Source: Symmachiella macrocystis (lineage in GTDB: Bacteria; Planctomycetota; Planctomycetia; Planctomycetales; Planctomycetaceae). From it: a stretch of 64,000 bases of DNA. This document shows, one piece after another, positions 35,377-44,380 of the stretch; position 1 is the first letter of the stretch; every line of letters starts with the position of its first letter. The stretch spans positions 806,001 to 870,000 of the forward strand of contig NZ_SJPP01000002.1 of NCBI RefSeq assembly GCF_007860075.1, written 5' to 3'. The notes under the pieces were generated by a model. The model was not told the DNA's origin, did not search any database, and was given only the letters and a program-made list of their open reading frames with translations. Both the position numbers and the translations under genes were made by a program.

Positions 35377-36567
35377 ATGGCGATCGATATTACTTGCCCC
35401 GATTGTTTTCAAACGTATCGCGTCAAGGACGAACTTGAAGGGCGGCGGGTGCGTTGTCAAGAATGCGGAGCGGGGATTGATGTGGAAGTTGAAGAGGACT
35501 TAGAAGAGTTGGCCCCCTTGACGACGAAAAAAGTGCGCCCGCGGAAAAAGGCTGCTCAGTCGCGATCGCCCAAACCGGCGGCCGCACCGATGTCACAATC
35601 GACCAAAATCCTGCTCGGATCGGGAGCCACTGCGTTTCTTATCATGGCTGTGATTGGTGGATTGGTTTTCCTGGCTTGGAAGAGTGATGAATTCGGGGGA
35701 AATGAGGATCCCTACAATCTAGCTGCCGTGACGATCCCCGATTTTCCGGACCCGGAATTGAAAACAGTTGGTGAAGATTCATTCCAAATCGCCAAACTCC
35801 AACTCAAAAGCAATTGGGGCGGCCCGGGAACGGCGATGCAGTTGTGGCTGTACTTGCCGGTGGGAGAGCATGCGGACAAATCGCTGCCGTGCGTGTTAAT
35901 AGCGCCTGCGGGAACTAATTTACTCAGGGGAAGCAATGTGGGCGAAGGTTCGGCGCCGGAACACATCCCCTATGTTGAGGCGGGATTTGCGGTCGTCGCC
36001 TACTCCTTGGATGGAAATATCGACGACCCTGAAAATGCGGACGGCTCCGACTTGGGCGATGCTTACGACGAATTTGTGTTGGCACGGGCCGGGCTCGTGA
36101 ATGCGCGGAATGCCTTGGAGTTTGCACTCACCAAGGTCCCCGCGGTCGATCCTCGGCGAATTTTCACCGCTGGGCACAGTTCGGCCGGCACGTTGGCATT
36201 ATTGTTTGCAGAACATGAACCGCGTTTGTGCGGTTGTGTTGCCTATGCTCCCGGATCAGACTTTACGGAAATGGAGGTCGAACTCGAAAAGAATCCGCTT
36301 TTGCGTCTGGTGTTCCCCCACGTCCAAAGGTTTTTAACCCGCAGTTGCCCGCAGACGCATGTGGCGGAATTTCACTGCCCTTTGTTTTTATTTCATGCCG
36401 AAGGAGATCAAGTTGTCCGCATCTCCGAGTCGCGGCAGTTTGTCAGTCTCTTGGACGCGCAAGGAAAAAATGTCACGTTTGAGACGATCCCCGGAGGCGA
36501 TCATTATTTCCCGATGCTGGATCAAGGAATCCCTCAAGCAATTGAGTGGATGGAGAATTTTGAGTGA
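35377..36567 (+). CDS. Zinc-ribbon, membrane-anchored alpha/beta hydrolase (prolyl oligopeptidase-like)
   Basis: The N-terminus is a zinc ribbon with two CxxC pairs (CPDC, residues 5-8; CQEC, ~28-31), a planctomycete cytosolic add-on. One transmembrane helix follows (ILLGSGATAFLIMAVIGGLVFLA split over ~78-100). The external ~290 residues form an alpha/beta hydrolase with nucleophile elbow FTAGHSSAGTL, acidic residue near FHAEGDQVV and His in GGDHYFPM. So the hydrolase faces the periplasm and the zinc ribbon the cytoplasm. This design recurs in planctomycetes; no substrate is known. Confidence 0.85.
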   Translation: MAIDITCPDCFQTYRVKDELEGRRVRCQECGAGIDVEVEEDLEELAPLTTKKVRPRKKAAQSRSPKPAAAPMSQSTKILLGSGATAFLIMAVIGGLVFLAWKSDEFGGNEDPYNLAAVTIPDFPDPELKTVGEDSFQIAKLQLKSNWGGPGTAMQLWLYLPVGEHADKSLPCVLIAPAGTNLLRGSNVGEGSAPEHIPYVEAGFAVVAYSLDGNIDDPENADGSDLGDAYDEFVLARAGLVNARNALEFALTKVPAVDPRRIFTAGHSSAGTLALLFAEHEPRLCGCVAYAPGSDFTEMEVELEKNPLLRLVFPHVQRFLTRSCPQTHVAEFHCPLFLFHAEGDQVVRISESRQFVSLLDAQGKNVTFETIPGGDHYFPMLDQGIPQAIEWMENFE

Positions 36568-36661
36568 ACCGGCAATAATTCATGTCACCTTATTGAACAC
36601 GCTCACGTATCCATCGGCATAAAACATTACGCACTATTTTCGAAAAATGGATCCGCACATC

Positions 36662-37207
36662 ATGACCTCCCCCACCTTCAAACAACTCACCGACTATTTC
36701 ATCGCCGCTGGAGCGAATGATGTGGCGCATACGAAGAAGTCGTACATCGCCCATGCCATCGGCGTGCACAATGACCTCCGGGCGTGGGGCTGTAGCGATG
36801 AATTGTGCCGAGCAGCGATGTTCCATTCGATCTACGGAACCGAGCTTTTTCAAGACTTCACACTTCCCGTGGAAAAACGGGACGAAGTGGCAGAGTTGAT
36901 CGGCGAGCGGGCGGAACGGTTGGCGTTTTGGAATTGTTTTATGGATCGCTCGACGTTGGATGCTTGCGCCAAACGCGGCACGCCACCGTTCATCATCCGG
37001 AATCGCGTCACCGGGGAAGAGGCGGAATTGTCGACCGAGGATTTCGACGATCTGTGCCGGATCCATTTGTGCGATTGGCTGGAGCAGGTCGCCCGGGCCG
37101 ATCATTGGGATTACCGCCGCGAAGCCTATCGAGATTTCGCCGAGCGGTTGGGCGGTGTGGCGCTAGAGTCGTATGACCGCGTATTTGCTAGCGAACCGAA
37201 GGTATAA
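36662..37207 (+). CDS. DUF6817 (HD-like) domain protein
   Basis: This ~180-residue protein shows the pattern H-x3-H-x-G-V-H-x-D-L-x-x-W-G, then RAAMFHSIYGTELF, with His residues spaced as in HD-type metal-dependent phosphohydrolases. That combination is typical of DUF6817. The reaction is unknown; relatives occur near secondary metabolism and polyketide genes. ATG 36662 and ATG 36647 are both possible starts, neither with a good ribosome-binding site; I use the inner one, which starts five residues later. It stands alone between longer genes. Confidence 0.75.
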   Translation: MTSPTFKQLTDYFIAAGANDVAHTKKSYIAHAIGVHNDLRAWGCSDELCRAAMFHSIYGTELFQDFTLPVEKRDEVAELIGERAERLAFWNCFMDRSTLDACAKRGTPPFIIRNRVTGEEAELSTEDFDDLCRIHLCDWLEQVARADHWDYRREAYRDFAERLGGVALESYDRVFASEPKV

Positions 37208-37356
37208 TGGTTCATTATTTACCAGTCCTGGAAGAAGCGGCCGTTTCAGGGGTTGGCGAAATCCGGCGGTTTGCTTAATCTAAACCTTTGTTCCCTCGGT
37301 TCTCAGCCCCGGAACAATCTGAACACAAATTGCAATTTTCGCCGCGGAGCCGTCCT

Positions 37357-37557
37357 ATGAGTGTCGAACACGAATTCATCGTCTGTCTGGGCACGATTCG
37401 CAGAGGTTTTCAATTTTTCGGGCCGTTCGTCTCAGAGCAGGCCGCCAAGGATTGGGCCGATGTGGCGGTGGAAGCTTCGTATACGATTTCTCCGTTGCTC
37501 AAGGATGAACGTGTCGCGGAATGCAACTGTGCCATGTCGCAGGGTGACGGGATTTAA
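37357..37557 (+). CDS. Small conserved-looking hypothetical protein
   Basis: A 66-residue protein starts at ATG 37357 with GGAG seven bases upstream, which favours it over the longer frame from 37288. The sequence (MSVEHEFIVCLGTIRRGFQF) is compact and mixed in character, without a membrane helix, and ends with a CNCAM motif that might bind metal. No family is recognised. It precedes the MurJ-like cluster by about 80 bases but need not belong to it. Confidence 0.5.
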   Translation: MSVEHEFIVCLGTIRRGFQFFGPFVSEQAAKDWADVAVEASYTISPLLKDERVAECNCAMSQGDGI

Positions 37558-37638
37558 TTTCGCCCTGGCAGCCGCCCCCCCTGCCCTGCTTTGAATCGTG
37601 GACGATCTGGCAACCAAACCCCAAAAAAGTGACCGCGG

Positions 37639-39174
37639 ATGGCCGGACGGCAGAGTTCTTTGAAATCCGTGTTTCTGCTGAGCGCCGGTTCGTTTGGGCA
37701 TTTGGTGTTGCAGTTTGTGCTGCTCAAAATCCTAGCGGATCTGTACGGCACGGGGGAACAGAAGGCAGCCTATTCGGCGGCCCGCGCGGTGCCGTTGGTG
37801 ATCAGCACGATCTTGATTGGCACCCTGAGCTTTGCCTTCGTGCCGATTTTCGTCGAACGCCGCGAACGACTCGGACGCCGCGCCGCCTGGGAAACCGCCG
37901 GATCCGTCGTGGGATTGATGCTGCTGGTGACGACCAGTTTTGCCATTCTTGCCAGCCTGGCTGCCCAACCGCTCATAGCGCGGCTCAATCCAAATTTCTC
38001 CGGAGAACAGTTGAAGCTGACCGTCGGTCTGTTTCGGATTGTGGTCTGGCTAACGGTCACCAACGGAATGATCGGTGTGCTGCAGGCGCTGCATCAATGT
38101 CACCACCGTTTTCTATTGCCGGCACTGAGCCCGATTCTGGGAAGCGGCATCGCCGTGCTATCGACGTGGCTGCTTCACGAAAAATTGGGGATCGCCGCCA
38201 CCGCCTACGGCGTGCTGATCGGCGCCATCCTTGGGGCCGCAATCCAGTTACCGTTATTCCTACGGCATGCCCGTATACGAATCGGAGGCGATGCGGGGTT
38301 ATCACGAATCCTCCACATGATGGCGCCCCTGGTCGCAGGAGCGGCTTACTACAAACTCGATCCGTTGGTCGACCGCTATTTGCTGCAGCCGACCAGCATT
38401 CCGCTGTTGGACTATTCTTGGGCCATCACCAGCGCGATGCTGATTCTCACATCCAGCGGCCTATCGGTGGTGGTCTTTCCTGTGATTGCCCAACATTCGT
38501 CGTCCGGAAATCGAGCAGGCCTCAAGGATGAGTTGGCGTATGCAATGCGGTTTTTGGCGTTTGTGCTCACACCGGTCGTGGTCGGTCTGTTGTTTTTCAG
38601 CACACCGGTCATCAAGGATTTATTCCAAGGAGGTGAGTTTACGCCAGCCGATACCGAAATGGTTTCGCAGCTAGTAAAAATCTACACATTGGTCATGATC
38701 GCGGGGAGTTTCGGCGAGATGCTATCTCGCGTGTTTTATGTGCTCAACGACACATGGACACCGGTACGGATTTCGGTCGTCGGCTTCACGCTGGGCGCAA
38801 TCGCTAAATACTTAGTCGCTCCGCAGTGGGGAGTCATCGGCGTGGTTTCGGCAACATCGACCTATTATCTATTCAACGCAGCCAGCATGTTGTGGCTATT
38901 GCGCAAGCGGATTCAAGGCGTTGGGTTTGGCGGAGTGTTGCGCATGGTCCGCGATTCCCTGTTCGGCGCTGCTGTCGCCGCAGCAGTGGCGTACTGTGTT
39001 ATCCAACTGGGATTTCGATTATCTTCCATCGTAGCCGCTCTCCTGGCAGCCGTTGCCTATGGAGGAGTGATGTACGTTATCCGCAACGAATTTGCAGTCA
39101 TGTTTGTGTCCTATCTGGCAGGCTTCAGAGATCGCATTCGGCAAAATGGAGACCACAGTGATGCCGACCAGTGA
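37639..39174 (+). CDS. murJ: MurJ/MviN-like lipid II or oligosaccharide-lipid flippase
   Basis: A 511-residue polytopic protein (about 12-14 helices) with the MOP-exporter pattern: an N-terminal SAGSFGHLVLQFVLLKILAD, TLSFAFVPIFVERRE, and later PVVVGLLFFSTPVIKDLFQGGEF, which matches the MurJ PAA/ILF-G-x-F segment. It flips lipid-linked precursors across the inner membrane. Its neighbours, a zinc-ribbon methyltransferase and a GT4 glycosyltransferase, suggest this copy may serve an exopolysaccharide rather than peptidoglycan. It overlaps the next gene by 14 bases, indicating co-transcription. Exact substrate is inferred. Confidence 0.82.
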   Translation: MAGRQSSLKSVFLLSAGSFGHLVLQFVLLKILADLYGTGEQKAAYSAARAVPLVISTILIGTLSFAFVPIFVERRERLGRRAAWETAGSVVGLMLLVTTSFAILASLAAQPLIARLNPNFSGEQLKLTVGLFRIVVWLTVTNGMIGVLQALHQCHHRFLLPALSPILGSGIAVLSTWLLHEKLGIAATAYGVLIGAILGAAIQLPLFLRHARIRIGGDAGLSRILHMMAPLVAGAAYYKLDPLVDRYLLQPTSIPLLDYSWAITSAMLILTSSGLSVVVFPVIAQHSSSGNRAGLKDELAYAMRFLAFVLTPVVVGLLFFSTPVIKDLFQGGEFTPADTEMVSQLVKIYTLVMIAGSFGEMLSRVFYVLNDTWTPVRISVVGFTLGAIAKYLVAPQWGVIGVVSATSTYYLFNAASMLWLLRKRIQGVGFGGVLRMVRDSLFGAAVAAAVAYCVIQLGFRLSSIVAALLAAVAYGGVMYVIRNEFAVMFVSYLAGFRDRIRQNGDHSDADQ

Positions 39175-40195
39175 ATCAACCAAGTCGAAAGGCGTGGAGT
39201 TAGACGTCGACTGGGAACAAACCTGCTGCCCGTTGTGCGGCGCGGACCAACCCCACTTGATGCTGACCGGACCGGATCGCTTGTTGGGCCTGCCAGGTAC
39301 GTTTCACTTGGTGCAGTGTGGCGTTTGTGGACACGCTTACTTAAATCCACGACCAACGCAAGAAACGATCGGCGCGTATTACCCTCCCGAATATGCGCCT
39401 TACCACGCCCCGGATGATGATTCTGCGAAACCGCAAACCACGGCAACCCAACGTGTCGGGCCGCTACGCCGCTGTCTGCGGTGGTTCTTGGATCCACGGG
39501 GAGAATACATTCCGCCCCTCACCCAATCCCAGCGTCGGGCGTTGGAAATCGGGTGCGCGGACGGAGGTTTTTTAGAGCGACTAAAAACACAGGGGTGGGA
39601 GGTCAGCGGCGTCGAATTTTCACCCGATGCGGTCGCCACCGCGCAGCAACGCGGTTTGAACGTACAACTCGGCACGCTGGAGTCGGCCAATCTTCCCGCA
39701 AACCATTTCGACGCTGTCTTTCTGTGGATGGTTTTAGAGCATCTCCACGATCCGCAGGCGACGTTGCGAGAGATTCGCCGCATCCTGAAGCCGGATGGTT
39801 GGCTGATGTTCAGTGTTCCCAATTTCGGTGCCTGGGACCGACGTTTTTTTGGTCGGTTTTGGTATGCACTTGATTTGCCGCGCCATCTGCAACATTTCAC
39901 ACCCCGTACCGTAAATCGGTTGCTGAGTGAAACAGGTTTTGAAACCGATCGGATTATTTACCAGCGGACGGCCAACAATCTTGTGGGCAGTCTTGGCTAT
40001 TGGTGGCGCGACCGTTTTCCCAACTCGCGCTTAGCGGCGACTTTGATTCAACATTGCGCTGCACCGCGAACCGGATTGGTACTGCTCTTAGCGATACCCG
40101 CTAAGGTTTGGGCGTGGTTGCGGCAAGGGGGCGGATTGACCGTTGTAGCACGGCCGAAGGCCAATTTCCCCACCTCCAGCGATTCGGCGGAATAG
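39161..40195 (+). CDS. Class I SAM methyltransferase with N-terminal zinc ribbon (polysaccharide-type)
   Basis: Two CxxC pairs near the N-terminus (CCPLCG, ~23-28; CGVCGHAYLNPRP, ~56) form a zinc ribbon, followed by a methyltransferase core with LEIGCADGGFLERL (~128-141), an acidic ribose contact in VSGVEFS and the VFLWMVLEHLHDP segment typical of Methyltransf_23/11. The C-terminal part ends in a membrane-associated amphipathic region. The zinc-ribbon plus methyltransferase layout is common in sugar and capsule gene clusters. I use ATG 39161 with GGAG 9 bases upstream. It overlaps the MurJ-like gene and is followed closely by the glycosyltransferase. Confidence 0.88.
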   Translation: MPTSESTKSKGVELDVDWEQTCCPLCGADQPHLMLTGPDRLLGLPGTFHLVQCGVCGHAYLNPRPTQETIGAYYPPEYAPYHAPDDDSAKPQTTATQRVGPLRRCLRWFLDPRGEYIPPLTQSQRRALEIGCADGGFLERLKTQGWEVSGVEFSPDAVATAQQRGLNVQLGTLESANLPANHFDAVFLWMVLEHLHDPQATLREIRRILKPDGWLMFSVPNFGAWDRRFFGRFWYALDLPRHLQHFTPRTVNRLLSETGFETDRIIYQRTANNLVGSLGYWWRDRFPNSRLAATLIQHCAAPRTGLVLLLAIPAKVWAWLRQGGGLTVVARPKANFPTSSDSAE

Positions 40196-40202
40196 GAACA
40201 CG

Positions 40203-41243
40203 ATGCGGATATTGTTTCTTACATCCGGCCGCGAAGTCCCCAGCAGTCGCTTCCGCGTTCTGCAATACGTGCCGTATCTTGAGCAGCGGGGGCATCATTG
40301 TGTCGTCGCACCGAGCAAGCCTCCCAAATACCGTGGTTGGCCTTGGCTGGGGAATCGACTGAGTGAGTTGCCCCGCGCGGGTGCGCGCACGCTCGACTTA
40401 TTGCGGGCCGCATGGTCACGGTTTGATGTGGTTGTGGTTGAACGGGAATTGTTTAGCAGCGGAATCACGTTCTTTGAAAAGCAATTCCGCCGCATCGCTC
40501 CGACGCTCGTATTGGATGTCGACGACGGCGTTTTCCTGAGTGCTCCGCAGAAGTTCCAAGAATTAGCAACACTTTCCAATACCGTCGTCGCCGGCAATCG
40601 TTTGATTGCAGCCTATAGCGAAAAACAGAATCCGCGTACTGTCGTAATTCCCACCTCGTTGGACCTGTCGCGTTATGAATACCAACCGCCGACGCATCGC
40701 GTAGATCGCCCCATTGTGCTCGGCTGGACGGGCACGGCGGGGAATTATCCGCAACTTGGTTTGATCACAGATGCGCTGCGGCAATTGCCGGCAGACCGGG
40801 ACTATGAATTGCGAATCATCGCCGAGCGAGAACCGCCGGCGGAATTGACGTCGCTCGACAATATTAAAGTCCGATTTCAGCCATGGAATGCGGAGCGTGA
40901 AATCGAGGACTTGCGAGCATTCGACATCGGCCTGATGCCGCTGCCCGACGATGAATGGGCACGATACAAATGCGGCCTCAAGGTCCTGCAATATTTGGCG
41001 CTGGGAATTCCGGCGATTGCTTCTCCGGTGGGAGTGAACAGCGAAATTCTCACGCACGACCAAAACGGTTTGCTGGCGGATTCGACCGCCGCGTGGATCG
41101 ATGCGATTGAGCGGTTGGCTGACGATATCGATTTACGTCGGAAACTCGCAACCGCGGGACGCACAACCGTAGAAGCAACCTACAGCGTGGAAAAGAACGT
41201 GACGCTGTGGGAAGAGGTGCTCAATTCCGCCGCAGCGACATGA
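40203..41243 (+). CDS. GT4-type glycosyltransferase
   Basis: The 346-residue protein has a GT-B layout: an N-terminal MRILFLTSGREVPSSRFR nucleotide-fold start, then a C-terminal donor-binding half with the WTGTAGNYPQLG strand, and the family segment LKVLQYLALGIPAIASPVGVN, whose acidic/loop region binds the sugar nucleotide. It likely transfers a sugar onto a lipid- or polymer-linked acceptor in the cytoplasm. It starts 7 bases after the methyltransferase stop, so the three genes (flippase, methyltransferase, glycosyltransferase) form one operon. Its stop codon overlaps the terminator hairpin. Confidence 0.9.
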   Translation: MRILFLTSGREVPSSRFRVLQYVPYLEQRGHHCVVAPSKPPKYRGWPWLGNRLSELPRAGARTLDLLRAAWSRFDVVVVERELFSSGITFFEKQFRRIAPTLVLDVDDGVFLSAPQKFQELATLSNTVVAGNRLIAAYSEKQNPRTVVIPTSLDLSRYEYQPPTHRVDRPIVLGWTGTAGNYPQLGLITDALRQLPADRDYELRIIAEREPPAELTSLDNIKVRFQPWNAEREIEDLRAFDIGLMPLPDDEWARYKCGLKVLQYLALGIPAIASPVGVNSEILTHDQNGLLADSTAAWIDAIERLADDIDLRRKLATAGRTTVEATYSVEKNVTLWEEVLNSAAAT

Positions 41244-41275
41244 GCGGATTCTCCCGCTTTGGAGAGAATCCGCTC
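41242..41275. terminator. Strong hairpin between convergent genes, bidirectional terminator
   Basis: GAGCGGATTCTC (41242-41253) and GAGAATCCGCTC (41264-41275) form a perfect 12-pair stem with a 10-base loop. It begins at the stop codon of the glycosyltransferase and ends 10 bases before the stop of the convergent Gfo/Idh gene. No T-run follows, so termination would rely on the stem alone or on Rho. Confidence 0.65.
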
Positions 41276-41285
41276 GCTGCGTGAA

Positions 41286-42566
41286 TTACGCTTGTTCTTC
41301 GGGCATATGCGATTGGTCCAACTCGTTGGCGGGGACCATTTTTTCGTTCTTGCGATCCCAACCCATCATTTGGTTGGTTCGCCACGATTCGTTGGCCATG
41401 TTCACAGCCACAACGCCGGCAAGTCCCAACTCGGTCGGGCACTTCAATTCCTCACCATTGCGGAGGTGGTTGTGCAGGTTGTTGTGGTGCAGCACGATAT
41501 CTTCGCCGCCGGATTTCTTGTGTTGAGCCAAGATCTTTCCATCCTTGTCCTTGGCGACCCAACCGCTGCCGGTGAAGTACAATGTCCCCCGATAGCCGCG
41601 GACCAAATGGTCGATGCCAACACGGTTGCTCATGGTTCCTAACACGTACACCGTCATGCCGCGGGGATATTCGCAGATCATTTCGAAGTTGTCCGGCAGA
41701 TCCCGTCCATCGGGCCATTGCCAAATGCCTCCCATGCCGACAACACGGCGGGGATACAGCAAGTTGCAGGCTTTCATGATCCGCGTGATGCGGTGGATGA
41801 ACAAGTCGGTGCAAATGCCGCCCGAATACTGCGAATAGTTCCGCCATTCAAAGTAGTGATGCGGATTCCAGTCCAGCTTGGGAGCATGCCCCAGCCAGGC
41901 ATCCCAATCCAAATCGGCCGGTTGCGGTTTCCCTTCGACCGAAGGACGTTTCCGCCAAGGACCTTGCGTATCGTAGCGGCGGACGTATTCGATTTGCGCC
42001 TGCACGACCTGTCCGATGACACCCTCTTCGATTGCCTTCGCCGCCGAGCTGTAACTATCGTCCGACATGCCTTGCACGCCGACCTGGATAGCTTTGCCGG
42101 TCTCTTTTTGCTTTTTGATGACTTCCTGTGCTTGTGGAATCGAGTGCGTCATCGGCTTTTCGCAATAGACGTCTTTGCCGGCGTCCATAGCATCGACGGT
42201 CATTGTCGAGTGCCAATGTTCGGGGGTGGCAATCGTGACGTAGTCGATTTCCTTGATGTCCAGCACTTTGCGGTAGTCGCTGTAGCTATCGGTATCCAAT
42301 TGCTTGGCGGCTGCATCGGCGCGGGTCTTCCAGCAGTCGGCAACTCCAAGAAACTCCAAATTGTCCGATTCTTTTAATTTCAAACAGGCCTTCACATGCC
42401 CACCGCCCATGCCGCCCACGCCGATAAAACCGACCCGGATGCGGTCGTTGGCGCCCAGGACTTTGCCGTAGCTTTTAGCAGTCATGGCCACTGTTGTGGC
42501 GGCAACGCCGCTGGTGGCCAGGAATCGGCGTCGTGAAACGTGTTTGTCGTGTTGATCGGCAGCCAT
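41286..42566 (-). CDS. Tat-exported Gfo/Idh/MocA family oxidoreductase
   Basis: The N-terminus has a twin-arginine motif (SRRRFLATSGVAATTVAM). The Rossmann start VGFIGVGGMGGGHVKAC (~45-61) and the EKPMTH segment (~136, the family Lys motif) follow, then a C-terminal beta-sheet domain. It is a paralogue of the oxidoreductase at 32.7 kb but diverged, sharing only the core motifs by eye. It probably acts on sugar or cyclitol derivatives in the periplasm with bound NAD(P). A GAGGAG ribosome-binding site precedes ATG 42566, and a well-spaced promoter lies at 42644-42672. Confidence 0.92.
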   Translation of the reverse strand: MAADQHDKHVSRRRFLATSGVAATTVAMTAKSYGKVLGANDRIRVGFIGVGGMGGGHVKACLKLKESDNLEFLGVADCWKTRADAAAKQLDTDSYSDYRKVLDIKEIDYVTIATPEHWHSTMTVDAMDAGKDVYCEKPMTHSIPQAQEVIKKQKETGKAIQVGVQGMSDDSYSSAAKAIEEGVIGQVVQAQIEYVRRYDTQGPWRKRPSVEGKPQPADLDWDAWLGHAPKLDWNPHHYFEWRNYSQYSGGICTDLFIHRITRIMKACNLLYPRRVVGMGGIWQWPDGRDLPDNFEMICEYPRGMTVYVLGTMSNRVGIDHLVRGYRGTLYFTGSGWVAKDKDGKILAQHKKSGGEDIVLHHNNLHNHLRNGEELKCPTELGLAGVVAVNMANESWRTNQMMGWDRKNEKMVPANELDQSHMPEEQA

Positions 42567-42643
42567 CGAATGGGACTCCTCGCGATTTTATCGCGTGTAT
42601 TTAGGGCAAAGTTGCATGTTCATACATATTTAACGCGGCTTAT

Positions 42644-42672
42644 ATCATAGCAAGCGGCAAAATCGGCGGCAA
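42644..42672 (-). promoter_or_regulatory. Promoter of the second Gfo/Idh/MocA gene
   Basis: On the minus strand, TTGCCG (42672-42667) and TATGAT (42649-42644) are exactly 17 bases apart, about 75 bases before the ATG at 42566. The rest of the gap 42567-42841 shows no gene. Confidence 0.5.
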
Positions 42673-42841
42673 TTGACTTGGGACTTGCCTACGGCCGCCG
42701 CAGAAGTCACCATGATCAACGTGCGCGGACGCCTTCGCTGCTATGGTTTTACGTTGAATGAAGGTGATACGTTGAATATTTCCGCGCGCGTCGGGTGCCA
42801 ACCTGACTGTCGTAGCAAATCACCATTAATACGGTAAATCC

Positions 42842-43147
42842 ATGCAAAAGGCCTCCCCAGATTCGCCACGATTCATGGTGTCAATTTCGGAGTGGCTTTC
42901 TGTGGTTGCGTTCCTTTCGACTTTGTTCGCAATCGTTCTTCCAGCTGTCGACGCCGCACGTGACGTTGACCAACTACCACCAGTGCTGCCGCTACTCCAC
43001 CCATTGTACGAAGACACTCCACCGTGGCCATTCCTGATCGGTACTCCGATCATCGTCACCGCGTCTGTCGCAATGCTTTGTGGTGTCGTTAGGATTTTCC
43101 TCCCTAAGACAATTCGCAGGTATTTCGTGTGGAGGAAACCCCCGTAG
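42842..43147 (+). CDS. Small two-helix membrane protein, hypothetical
   Basis: The 101-residue frame encodes two hydrophobic segments (residues ~18-40 and ~68-88) joined by a Pro-rich loop (LPPVLPLLHPLYEDTPPWPF), and ends with a basic tail (KTIRRYFVWRKPP). This is a plausible membrane topology rather than a random frame. However there is no clear ribosome-binding site, and the 850 bases around it (42.57-43.42 kb) are otherwise empty. It may be an isolated acquired gene. No family is recognised. Confidence 0.45.
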   Translation: MQKASPDSPRFMVSISEWLSVVAFLSTLFAIVLPAVDAARDVDQLPPVLPLLHPLYEDTPPWPFLIGTPIIVTASVAMLCGVVRIFLPKTIRRYFVWRKPP

Positions 43148-43417
43148 ATTCGGGCAATATCCACGCAAAACTGACCTGCCGACGCGGTTCAAAACGATGC
43201 CCGACGTGATTAGTCCGCGTTGGCTGCCACCGCTGGCTCGTTAGGCAGTGTTCAGTGGCACCCAGAGTTTTTGTTTCTTAGGATAGATGAAATAGACGCG
43301 TTGAGTTCTTCTTTGAACGCGAGTCCCGCAGTCGTACTGTACTGCATTTCAATCAGGCGGACCTGTCGTTGAAAGCCGACTACGCCGCTGAGGAAAAACA
43401 CGGCAGGGAGGGTTGTT

Positions 43418-44200
43418 TTGGGGAACAGTAGAAACATCTTGCTCACCAACGACGATGGAATCTTCGCGCCGGGATTGGCGGCGCTGCGTCAGGCGCTGGA
43501 AAATCTCGGAAACGTGCAGGTGGTGGCACCGGCGAGCGAACAGAGCGGCGTCAGCCATTCTATCACCTATCTTGAGCCGTTGATTATCGACGAAGTCTAT
43601 CACGACGACCAGCTTTTCGGCCGCGCCGTCGGTGGTAGCCCGGCGGATTGTGTGAAGGCGGCGATGTTGGAATTGTGTGATCCCCCGCCCGATTTAGTCG
43701 TCAGCGGCATCAATTCCGGATCGAATGCGGGAATCAATGTGCTGTATTCCGGCACGGTCGCGGCTGCGATTGAAGGAGCCTTTTTCGGCGTGACATCGAT
43801 TGCAGTCTCGCTGTCGACGCATACCCGCCCCGACTACGAAGCGACCGCTGCGTTGGCGACCGATCTCATTGGACAGTTACTCGCCGGTAACCCTTCGCCC
43901 GGTTCGCTATGGAATATCAACTTTCCCAAATGCCAAGCAGACTGGCCGTTGGGGGTGAAAGTCGTCCCCATGGGGTTGGAACGCTATCGCGAGATGCTCG
44001 AAAAACGGACCGATCCTCGTGGACGGACCTACTATTGGAGCGGTTTGCATCCTGAACAAACCCCGCCTACCGAACTAAACTCCGACGTCGCCGCACTGAC
44101 GGAAGGCTTCGTGACGATTACTCCATTGAATTTCAATCTCACCTGCACCGACGAAATGCAACGCGTCAGCGACATCGAATGGCAACTGCCGCCCCATTAA
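43418..44200 (+). CDS. surE: 5'/3'-nucleotidase SurE
   Basis: SurE removes phosphate from nucleoside monophosphates and short polyphosphates and is linked to stationary-phase survival. The metal-binding NDDG (residues 11-14), a Ser in PASEQSGVSHSIT, and Asn in VSGINSGSNAG (~93-103) are the conserved active-site elements. The gene starts at a TTG with AGGGAGG just upstream (43405-43413 region), and the N-terminal ILLTNDDGI is at the expected distance. Length of 260 is typical. It is followed by two lipoprotein genes after a 180-base gap. Confidence 0.95.
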   Translation: MGNSRNILLTNDDGIFAPGLAALRQALENLGNVQVVAPASEQSGVSHSITYLEPLIIDEVYHDDQLFGRAVGGSPADCVKAAMLELCDPPPDLVVSGINSGSNAGINVLYSGTVAAAIEGAFFGVTSIAVSLSTHTRPDYEATAALATDLIGQLLAGNPSPGSLWNINFPKCQADWPLGVKVVPMGLERYREMLEKRTDPRGRTYYWSGLHPEQTPPTELNSDVAALTEGFVTITPLNFNLTCTDEMQRVSDIEWQLPPH

Positions 44201-44380
44201 TTATTGAAAGTTGGCGACGGGTTGGGCTCCCTATTTTAGGGTCCGACGCGCTCGATCTGTCGATTGGGCTTGAATCTTGGGCCTAGGCCGGAGATAAGAA
44301 ACGTTTGAGGGACGCATCAAATCACCTCCGCCCATTCGATTCGCGCAACGTTATAATCGATTTCTAAGGACCAGTCCGCC

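Noticed and set aside
37629-38531. A 300-codon frame overlapping the MurJ-like gene
   Set aside because: Arg/Gly/Ser/Pro-rich shadow of the MurJ frame, with no family pattern.
43239-43250. GTTAGGC near 43243 as an integron attC core
   Set aside because: The motif fits GTTRRRY, but no matching inverse core lies at the other side of a suitable palindrome, and no integrase or second cassette is present.
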